Below, piece by piece: positions 58,255-64,000 of a DNA stretch of 64,000 nucleotides. A program made the position numbers and the translations under genes. The stretch's first letter is position 1. Every line of letters begins with the position of its first letter. Location: positions 1 through 64,000 of the forward strand of contig NZ_BNAH01000015.1 of NCBI RefSeq assembly GCF_014653195.1. The letters run 5' to 3'. The DNA is from Thalassotalea profundi (GTDB lineage: Bacteria; Pseudomonadota; Gammaproteobacteria; Enterobacterales; Alteromonadaceae). The notes under the pieces are model-generated. The model had not been told where the DNA came from. It did not search any database and worked only from the letters and a program-made list of their open reading frames with translations.

Positions 58255-58773
58255 ATGGCAGAAAAACGTAACATTTTCCTAGTTGGCCCAATGGGCGCAG
58301 GCAAGAGTACCATAGGTAGAGAATTAGCAGATAAACTGCATCTGGATTTTTATGACTCTGATCAAGAGATTGAGCGTCGCACAGGTGCAGATATTGCGTG
58401 GGTTTTTGATCTTGAAGGCGAAGAAGGCTTTCGTAAAAGAGAAGAAGACGTCATCAATGACCTATCAGAAATGCAGGGTATTGTGTTAGCAACTGGCGGT
58501 GGTTCAGTCATAAGTTCACAAGTGCGTAATCGTTTATCTGCTAGAGGTGTAGTTGTTTACCTTGAAACTACTATTGATAAACAAGTAGCGCGTACACAAC
58601 GTGACCGTCGTAGACCTTTATTACAAACATCTGAAGAACCACGTAGTGTATTAGAGAAATTAGCTGTTGAACGTAACCCGCTGTATGAAGAAATTGCAGA
58701 TGTTATTGTGCAAACAGATGATCAAAGTGCAAAAATAGTTGCTAATAAAATTGTTGAGCGCTTAGACTTTTAA
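58255..58773 (+). CDS. aroK: Shikimate kinase AroK
   Basis: Phosphorylates shikimate in aromatic amino-acid synthesis. 172 aa: Walker A GPMGAGKSTIGRELA, DFYDSDQEIERRTG (shikimate-binding Asp), EEGFRKREEDVI, ATGGGSV and the LID RDRRRPLLQT. The constitutive AroK type rather than AroL, as its linkage to aroB indicates. aroB begins within 3 bases of its stop. Confidence 0.96.
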   Translation: MAEKRNIFLVGPMGAGKSTIGRELADKLHLDFYDSDQEIERRTGADIAWVFDLEGEEGFRKREEDVINDLSEMQGIVLATGGGSVISSQVRNRLSARGVVVYLETTIDKQVARTQRDRRRPLLQTSEEPRSVLEKLAVERNPLYEEIADVIVQTDDQSAKIVANKIVERLDF

Positions 58774-58776
58774 TTG

Positions 58777-59841
58777 ATGAGCACCCTAAACCTTTCCTTG
58801 GGTGACCGTAGCTACCCTATTTATATTGATAGTAAATTACTAACTAATAGTCATTTACTATCAACTTATATCCGCGCTAAACGCGTTTGTATTGTATCAA
58901 ATACTATTGTCTATCCACTTTATGGTAATTTAGTTAAGTCATTACTCAATGATTTTCAGGTTGATGAAATTATTTTACCTGATGGCGAAGCCGAAAAAAG
59001 CCTGGCTAATTTTGATAAAATAATGTCGCACTTACTGGCTAATGAGCATGGTAGAGATACCACTCTCATCGCCTTAGGTGGTGGTGTAATCGGTGATATT
59101 ACAGGCTTTGCTGCGGCATGTTATCAAAGAGGAATTGATTTTATACAAGTCCCAACCACATTGTTATCTCAAGTTGACTCTTCAGTTGGTGGGAAAACCG
59201 CTGTTAATCACCCATTAGGTAAAAATATGATAGGGGCTTTTTATCAGCCTAAAGCTGTTCTTATTGACATTGATAGCCTTTTATCTTTACCTGCTAGGGA
59301 GTTTAATGCTGGCATGGCAGAGGTGATTAAATATGGTATTTTGGGTGATGTTAACTTTTTTCAATGGTTAGAAAATAATATAACAACGATTAAAAGTGGC
59401 GATCAAAGTGTGCTTATTCAAATGATTGAAACTTGTTGTCAATGTAAAGCAGATATCGTTGCTCAGGATGAGAAAGAGGGCGGTATAAGAGCTTTACTAA
59501 ACTTAGGTCATACATTTGGGCATGCTATCGAAGCTGAACAAGGTTACGGAAATTGGTTGCATGGTGAAGCTGTTGCTGCTGGCATGGTACTTGCTGCTAA
59601 GCTTGCAGTAGCAATGAATTTGCTTGAAGTGTCAGAACTTCGTCGCATTGAAGCGTTAATCGCAGCATTTGATTTACCATTAGAAGCTCCTACTAATATG
59701 GGCTTTGAGCAATTTTTATCACACATGAAGCGTGATAAAAAAAATATGGGTGGCCTGTTAAGATTTATAGTGCCAACCGCTATAGGTAAATCTGAAATAA
59801 GAGACGACGTTACTAAGGAGATGCTTCAACAAATTCTGTAG
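58777..59841 (+). CDS. aroB: 3-dehydroquinate synthase AroB
   Basis: NAD- and zinc-dependent second step of the shikimate pathway. 354 aa from the ATG at 58777 (a TTG at 58774 precedes it). Motifs: LPDGEAEKSLANFDKIM, ALGGGVIGDITGFAAACYQRGIDFIQVPTTLLSQVDSSVGGKTAVNHPLGKN, AEVIKYG and NLGHTFGHAIEAEQGYGNWLHGEAVAAGM with zinc-binding Glu and His residues. In operon with aroK. Confidence 0.96.
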   Translation: MSTLNLSLGDRSYPIYIDSKLLTNSHLLSTYIRAKRVCIVSNTIVYPLYGNLVKSLLNDFQVDEIILPDGEAEKSLANFDKIMSHLLANEHGRDTTLIALGGGVIGDITGFAAACYQRGIDFIQVPTTLLSQVDSSVGGKTAVNHPLGKNMIGAFYQPKAVLIDIDSLLSLPAREFNAGMAEVIKYGILGDVNFFQWLENNITTIKSGDQSVLIQMIETCCQCKADIVAQDEKEGGIRALLNLGHTFGHAIEAEQGYGNWLHGEAVAAGMVLAAKLAVAMNLLEVSELRRIEALIAAFDLPLEAPTNMGFEQFLSHMKRDKKNMGGLLRFIVPTAIGKSEIRDDVTKEMLQQIL

Positions 59842-59859
59842 ATAAGCAGAAGGTGAAGC

Positions 59860-61290
59860 ATGTCAGCATTAGCACAGTCCCAACTATTAAACACGTCAAC
59901 AGAGAGTGTTACTTCAATTAGCGTTAATGCACGCATTGATTATATCCATCGTTTTTCGAAACACGCTATTTTAGTCGTAGATGAAAATGCCCAAGAATGT
60001 TCCTCAATGGGTTTTCAATTTCTTGATCAATTGTCAGCGGAACATAACGCTGCCTTCATTTCAGCATCACCCAAATTAAATAATATTCAAATGAGATGTA
60101 GAATAATTGAACAATTATTTAGTGGTAGTGTTTTTGACCCAGAGCAATCATTAGCCGTGAGTATTGTTAATTTACTTAATGCTAACCCGCAAAAATTGGC
60201 GATTGTAATTGATAATGCACAATTTGCCTCATTACAAATAATGCATGAGTTAACACAGTTAGCATTAATTGCTAAAAAGGCGCAATTAGCTATAGACGTA
60301 TTGATGCTAGGGAATTATGACGCAGGTAAAATGTTTGCCGCGCATAAAGATTTATTCCATAAAAAGCTGTCCATTTTATCTAGAAATTCAGGCCAGCTAC
60401 TTTCACTTAATGCTAAGGAATTTAAAACACCTCAATCATGGTTAACATTAACACCCAGTAAAAAGGGCATAATTGCGTTAACGGTATTGTCATTAGTCGC
60501 TTTTATGATACTCGCTTGGTTGAAGCAGCAAGATATGTTTAGTTTTTCAAAACTCCCTAATAATATTGCACATAAGTCAACATTAGTTGATGCTGGAGAT
60601 AAAATGGTTCTTTCTGGCGCTTTAGCTCAAAGCGAAGGAGATTTAGCTAGAGCCTATAATGAAATTCTTCCTGAGCAAGTGGCTTCTTCGAACTATATTT
60701 TTAATGTACTTACAGGGATTGTCTCCGTCAAAACAAAGGCGGCAAGCGAGCCAGCACAAGTCAGTGATATTGTTTCTGCAATTGCCGCTTTTGAGGATGC
60801 GTCGACTGAAATAAAAGGAGTTGAGATTCTTGATGTTGTACCAACAGCCCCTAGTACCGTATTAGCAAGTGAACTTTCTGCTACAAGAAACTATAAGAGC
60901 GATAGTGTTGATACAAGGACTATTGTTGACCCTATTGTGAAAGATGTAGTGATTGAAAACTTATCGTTACCAGTTTTATCAGGTGAAAAAATCAATGAAA
61001 GCTACTTTAAAAGTTTTACTCGAGGTTTTGTGATACAAATATCAGGGTTCACTCAAGAGAGTATTATGCAAGAATTTCTTGCTGATTTTAATCAGCTTGA
61101 GTTTAAACAATACAAAAGAATATTAAATAATGAAGTTATGACTGTACTGACTTCTAGCCATTATGAGAGTTATGCTGAAGCAGAGCGTGCTATGAGTGAC
61201 CTACCAGAAACAATTTTAGCAAGACAACCTTGGATAAAGTCAATTTCAGCAATTAATAATGAAATCAATGCGTTTGAACGTTCCCAATAA
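59860..61290 (+). CDS. damX: Cell-division SPOR-domain protein DamX
   Basis: Inner-membrane protein that localises to the septum by a SPOR domain binding denuded glycan. 476 aa: an N-terminal AAA-like ATPase-derived region (RIDYIHRFSKHAILVVDENAQ; KLAIVIDNAQFASLQIMHEL) without a clear Walker A, a membrane helix (about 204-224, GIIALTVLSLVAFMILAWL), a low-complexity linker, and a C-terminal SPOR domain (GFVIQISGFTQESIMQEFLADF). The order aroK-aroB-damX-dam is the same as in E. coli. Confidence 0.88.
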   Translation: MSALAQSQLLNTSTESVTSISVNARIDYIHRFSKHAILVVDENAQECSSMGFQFLDQLSAEHNAAFISASPKLNNIQMRCRIIEQLFSGSVFDPEQSLAVSIVNLLNANPQKLAIVIDNAQFASLQIMHELTQLALIAKKAQLAIDVLMLGNYDAGKMFAAHKDLFHKKLSILSRNSGQLLSLNAKEFKTPQSWLTLTPSKKGIIALTVLSLVAFMILAWLKQQDMFSFSKLPNNIAHKSTLVDAGDKMVLSGALAQSEGDLARAYNEILPEQVASSNYIFNVLTGIVSVKTKAASEPAQVSDIVSAIAAFEDASTEIKGVEILDVVPTAPSTVLASELSATRNYKSDSVDTRTIVDPIVKDVVIENLSLPVLSGEKINESYFKSFTRGFVIQISGFTQESIMQEFLADFNQLEFKQYKRILNNEVMTVLTSSHYESYAEAERAMSDLPETILARQPWIKSISAINNEINAFERSQ

Positions 61291-61371
61291 GCCCTAATTC
61301 AGGATACAATTCGTACCTCACAATACAATTCAGTGATACGGCATATTTTGTCGTTTGAGGTTTTGAAAAGA

Positions 61372-62193
61372 ATGGTTAAAAAGCATCGAGCTTTTTTAAA
61401 ATGGGCCGGTGGAAAATATGGTCTAAGTGATATTATTAATAAAATGCTGCCAGAAGGGGACCGGTTAATCGAACCTTTCGTTGGTGCAGGATCTATTTTT
61501 TTAAATAGTGATTATAAAAGTTATGTGTTAAGTGACATCAATAAAGATTTAATTAACCTTTATCAAATCATTCAGATGAAACCCCAAGTATTTATTAATG
61601 ATGCAAAAAAATTATTTACCCCTGAAAATAACCAAGCAGAAGCCTATTACCACTTAAGAACAGAGTTTAATGCCAGCGTAGATAAGTATTACCGTTCATT
61701 ACTCTTTCTTTATTTAAATCGCCATGGTTATAACGGGTTATGCCGATATAATAAGTCAGGCGGATATAACGTACCTTTTGGTAAGTATAAGAAGCCCTAC
61801 TTTCCAGAAACAGAACTTTGCTATTTTGCTGAAAAATCAAAAAAAGCTATTTTTATTAGTGAAAGTTATCGACAAAGTTTTGCACGTGCTCAAGCAGGAG
61901 ATGTTATTTATTGTGATCCCCCTTATGTTCCATTAAGTAAAACCGCTAGTTTCACAAGTTATGCAGGAAATGGCTTTGGTTTAGACGAGCAAGCAGACTT
62001 AGCTAATGCAGCTGAAGAAATTTCGAAAGCGTGTCAATCCACAGTCCTTATTAGTAATCACGATACTATTTGGACACGTAAAATATACGAACATGCAGAT
62101 AAAATAAAATCGATTAAAGTTGCAAGAACGATTAGCCAAAAAGGTGGAGGTCGTAAGAAGGTTGGGGAGTTGTTAGCGCTATATAAGCGCTAA
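61372..62193 (+). CDS. dam: DNA adenine methyltransferase Dam
   Basis: Methylates the adenine in GATC; roles in mismatch repair, replication timing and gene control. 273 aa from the ATG at 61372; a GTG at 61333 is in frame but adds non-conserved residues. Motifs: FLKWAGGKYGL (SAM binding), EPFVGAGSIFLN (motif I), YLNRHGYNGLCRYNKSGGYNVPFGKY (target recognition) and DPPYVPLS (catalytic DPPY). It is an orphan methylase in its conserved damX-dam context, without a restriction gene. Confidence 0.95.
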   Translation: MVKKHRAFLKWAGGKYGLSDIINKMLPEGDRLIEPFVGAGSIFLNSDYKSYVLSDINKDLINLYQIIQMKPQVFINDAKKLFTPENNQAEAYYHLRTEFNASVDKYYRSLLFLYLNRHGYNGLCRYNKSGGYNVPFGKYKKPYFPETELCYFAEKSKKAIFISESYRQSFARAQAGDVIYCDPPYVPLSKTASFTSYAGNGFGLDEQADLANAAEEISKACQSTVLISNHDTIWTRKIYEHADKIKSIKVARTISQKGGGRKKVGELLALYKR

Positions 62194-62200
62194 TAGTTGG

Positions 62201-62392
62201 TTATTCAATTACTAATGAGACTATAGTGATTAAGGTCGCTATAAATATGACAACAGCAATTGCACCAATAATAACAAAATGACTAAATTTCCCTTGAGTA
62301 AAATCACGTTCTCGGTTTTTGTTACTTTGCACGCCTAAAAATGCAAACAAAACACTTTTAATTGTGTTTGATATGGAGTTTGATTCGCTCAT
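62201..62392 (-). CDS. DUF2970 small membrane protein
   Basis: 63 aa of the DUF2970 family (function unknown). VLFAFLGVQSNKNRERDFTQGK is the family hallmark, followed by one membrane helix (about 37-60, HFVIIGAIAVVIFIATLITI). It converges on dam with seven bases between the stops. Confidence 0.85.
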   Translation of the reverse strand: MSESNSISNTIKSVLFAFLGVQSNKNRERDFTQGKFSHFVIIGAIAVVIFIATLITIVSLVIE

Positions 62393-62484
62393 TATTTATC
62401 CAACTCATTAACGTAAATTCAGTATCTTTGATTTTTACACTTAATTCAACTTGAAGTGAGTAAGATTTTTAAATTAAAAGTTAA

Positions 62485-62514
62485 AAAAAACCAAACGAGC
62501 GTTTGGTTTTTTAG
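62485..62514. terminator. Bidirectional terminator by the TorF-like gene
   Basis: AAAAAACCAAAC (62485-62496) and GTTTGGTTTTTT (62501-62512) form a 12-bp stem around GAGC, with A- and T-tracts at the base. It lies 34 bases downstream of the TorF-like gene on the minus strand. Confidence 0.8.
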
Positions 62515-62547
62515 TCTATAAATTAATTTTCAGCTAATAATAAGCGC

Positions 62548-63210
62548 TTATAAATCAATATCGATAGCATAAGATACGTATACTTTCATATCATCGCCAT
62601 CTAAATCAGTTTTAGATGCGCCTAAAGTAAAGCCGCTTTTGCTTATGCTTACTCCATAATCAATAGAGTCTTCAGCTAACCAGTCACCAGAATATGAACC
62701 AAGGTGGAAAGCAAGCTCTGCTTCATTAGATAATGCCACAGCATAGTCAGCTGAAAGATAAAGTGTATCACCAAAATCAGCACCTTCACCTGATGCTAAA
62801 ACAGCTGCACCTACAGTTAACGCGTCAAAAGAAAAGTTTACATAAACTTCAGAGAAGTCAGCATCTCCAGTAGATTCATCTGGATAAGCATAATAAATAA
62901 AACCTACGTCATAGGATACTGATTCATTAATAGCGCCGCCAAAGCCACCGTAAAAGTCTAATTCATATGTCATTCCGTCGGCCCAATCAGCATTTGACGC
63001 CCATGTTCCTACATAAAAACCAGAGTCAGCAGAGTAATCAATTCCACCGGATATAGCACTTTTGCCGTTGGTTTGTTCTAAACCACGCCACAAATAGTTG
63101 CTGGTAGCCCCTACATTTGCAGATAGGCTGTCGGCAACGGCATTCATTGAGAAAGCGCTTGAAGTTAATAACGTTGAAGCTAGTGCGATTTTAATTAGTG
63201 TATTTTTCAT
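62548..63210 (-). CDS. TorF family putative porin
   Basis: 220 aa with a signal peptide (residues 1-26, AVADS) and an outer-membrane barrel. The mature N-terminus LSANVGATSNYLWRGLEQTNGKSAISGGIDYSADSGFYVGTWASN is the hallmark of the TIGR02001/TorF family, and the protein ends YVSYAIDIDL. These porin-like proteins have unclear specificity; one member is linked to TMAO respiration, but no tor genes are nearby here. Confidence 0.88.
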   Translation of the reverse strand: MKNTLIKIALASTLLTSSAFSMNAVADSLSANVGATSNYLWRGLEQTNGKSAISGGIDYSADSGFYVGTWASNADWADGMTYELDFYGGFGGAINESVSYDVGFIYYAYPDESTGDADFSEVYVNFSFDALTVGAAVLASGEGADFGDTLYLSADYAVALSNEAELAFHLGSYSGDWLAEDSIDYGVSISKSGFTLGASKTDLDGDDMKVYVSYAIDIDL

Positions 63211-63317
63211 GTTTTTTCTCTTTTTGATTTATTTTTGTTAATACTGGAATTGCAAAGACAGTGCCCTAAATGCAAAAACCATGAAATTTAATTATTTTTT
63301 ATTTATAAATCATTCTG

Positions 63318-63346
63318 TTACTGGTTTTGTTATCATGGAGGATAAT
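63318..63346 (+). promoter_or_regulatory. Sigma-70 promoter of rpe
   Basis: TTACTG (63318-63323) and GATAAT (63341-63346) are separated by exactly 17 bases, about 155 bases upstream of the rpe start, which leaves a long structured leader. Confidence 0.5.
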
Positions 63347-63352
63347 AGAAAC

Positions 63353-63499
63353 TGAAGCATCTTCCGCACTTGTTTGGTGCGATGATTAGGAGAGTAGTGC
63401 AAATATTGTGCAGAAAAATAACGCTTACAATCGGTAAGGAAGTCGATTATTTCTGCATTTTAGGATAAAGTAGCGCAGTTTTTTTAAAAGGGCTTAATT
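63353..63499 (+). other. Structured 5' leader of rpe
   Basis: The leader holds a CGCAC/GTGCG hairpin (63365-63381), then a longer stem (GCAGAAA-ATAA at 63410-63421 with TTATTTCTGC at 63447-63456, two bulged A) enclosing CTTAC/GTAAG (63424-63428 and 63434-63438). The ribosome site AAAAGGG precedes the start. No known riboswitch recognised. Confidence 0.4.
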
Positions 63500-64000
63500 A
63501 TGTCGTCATTTCTAATTGCTCCATCAATATTATCAGCTGATTTTGCACGCTTAGGTGATGATGTTGCTCAGGTACTTGCTGCTGGGGCAGATGTTGTTCA
63601 TTTTGATGTTATGGACAACCATTTTGTTCCCAACTTAACGTTTGGCCCAATGATTTGTCAGGCGTTGAGAGATTATGGTATTGATGCACCAATTGATGTG
63701 CACTTAATGGTGAAACCTGTTGATAGTTTAATTCCTGAGTTTGCCAAAGCTGGTGCGAGTATTATTACTTTTCATCCAGAAGCCAGTGACCATATTGATA
63801 GAACATTGCAACTCATTAAAGATAATGGCTGTAAAGCAGGGTTAGTGTTAAATCCGGCAACGCCTCTGCAAGTCTTAGATTTTGTGATGGACAAATTAGA
63901 CGTTATTTTATTAATGTCAGTGAATCCCGGTTTTGGTGGGCAATCATTTATTCCATCCACGATCGATAAGTTAAAATTAGTCAAAGAAAAAATTGTCGCT
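63500..64000 (+). CDS. rpe: Ribulose-phosphate 3-epimerase (cut by window end)
   Basis: Interconverts ribulose 5-phosphate and xylulose 5-phosphate in the pentose phosphate pathway. 167 residues are visible, about three quarters of the usual 220-225. TIM-barrel motifs: IAPSILSADFARLG, VVHFDVMDNHFVPNLTFGP (metal-binding Asp and His), VHLMVKPVDSLI, TFHPEAS and LLMSVNPGFGGQSFIP. Its place after dam matches E. coli damX-dam-rpe. Start chosen at the ATG after AAAAGGGC. Confidence 0.95.
   Translation, partial: MSSFLIAPSILSADFARLGDDVAQVLAAGADVVHFDVMDNHFVPNLTFGPMICQALRDYGIDAPIDVHLMVKPVDSLIPEFAKAGASIITFHPEASDHIDRTLQLIKDNGCKAGLVLNPATPLQVLDFVMDKLDVILLMSVNPGFGGQSFIPSTIDKLKLVKEKIVA

Noticed and set aside
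61372..62193. Dam as part of a restriction-modification or phage island
   Set aside because: It sits in the conserved aroKB-damX-dam-rpe order with no restriction gene, integrase or phage genes nearby.
1..64000. CRISPR arrays, tRNA or rRNA genes, prophage or defence system
   Set aside because: No regularly spaced repeats, cloverleaf-like sequences, ribosomal RNA signatures, phage structural genes or recognised defence genes were seen on either strand.

Overview
The window looks like chromosomal DNA of a marine gammaproteobacterium of the order Alteromonadales, most likely the Colwellia/Thalassotalea group. This rests on the AT-rich composition, on protein sequences that resemble E. coli orthologues at moderate distance, on gene neighbourhoods typical of that order (hslO-hslR next to gspC-N and yrfG-nudE-cysQ; mrcA/pilMNOPQ-aroKB-damX-dam-rpe), and on a divergent fatty-acid desaturase/FabR pair. 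Almost all of it is core genome. I see no tRNA, rRNA, CRISPR array, prophage or defence island. The only mobile DNA is the right end of an IS3-family element at bases 1-104.

Layout. 1-2.6 kb: IS3 end, dusA, an unannotated 46-codon membrane ORF behind a sigma-54-type promoter, and an SseA-like sulfurtransferase. 2.66-4.6 kb: a phage-shock (psp) operon behind a second sigma-54-type promoter, encoding a small periplasmic protein, PspA, a short PspC and a multi-spanning membrane protein; there is no pspB and pspF is not adjacent. 4.6-7.7 kb: an enoyl-CoA isomerase-like gene, then a PCu(A)C copper chaperone, a DUF2333 protein and an outer-membrane beta-barrel. 7.9-9.2 kb: hslO and hslR. 9.3-20.8 kb: a complete type II secretion operon gspCDEFGHIJKLMN. 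20.8-25.2 kb: yrfG, nudE, cysQ, a YciI-like protein, rnk, yheU, yheT. 25.3-32.5 kb: an orphan short flagellin, a DUF3149 mini-protein, a Sel1-repeat protein, the ABC-F gene yheS, yheV, slyX, a WD40 lipoprotein, fkpA and an S1/P1 nuclease. 32.7-36.7 kb: a PhoD-type phosphatase, an FMN reductase and a YqjD/YqjE/YqjK-like trio. 36.7-43.5 kb: a candidate minus-strand small RNA, hemE, a histidine phosphatase, sthA, the desaturase/fabR pair with a FabR-like operator, and trmA. 43.6-50.1 kb: an esterase, a TlpA-like thioredoxin, an unknown exported protein, a LETM1-like protein, ompR-envZ and pckA. 50.5-64 kb: mrcA divergent from pilMNOPQ, then aroK-aroB-damX-dam, a DUF2970 protein, a TorF-like porin and the 5' part of rpe.

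How the genes work together. The dominant theme is the cell envelope: type II secretion, the type IV pilus alignment complex and secretin, PBP1A, DamX, psp stress response, Hsp15/Hsp33, FkpA, OmpR/EnvZ, PCu(A)C and regulated lipid desaturation. Many genes correspond to the E. coli 74-76 minute region (hslR-hslO-pckA-ompR/envZ, yrfG-nudE-mrcA-hofMNOPQ-aroKB-damX-dam-rpe, and fkpA-slyX-yheV-yheSTU), broken up and interleaved with other genes. The least explained signals are regulatory or very small: the sigma-54-driven 46-aa ORF, the candidate sRNA upstream of hemE, the structured leaders of aroK and rpe, the dyad upstream of pckA, and CTAGG repeats behind fkpA. All calls are from reading the sequence; no database search was run.
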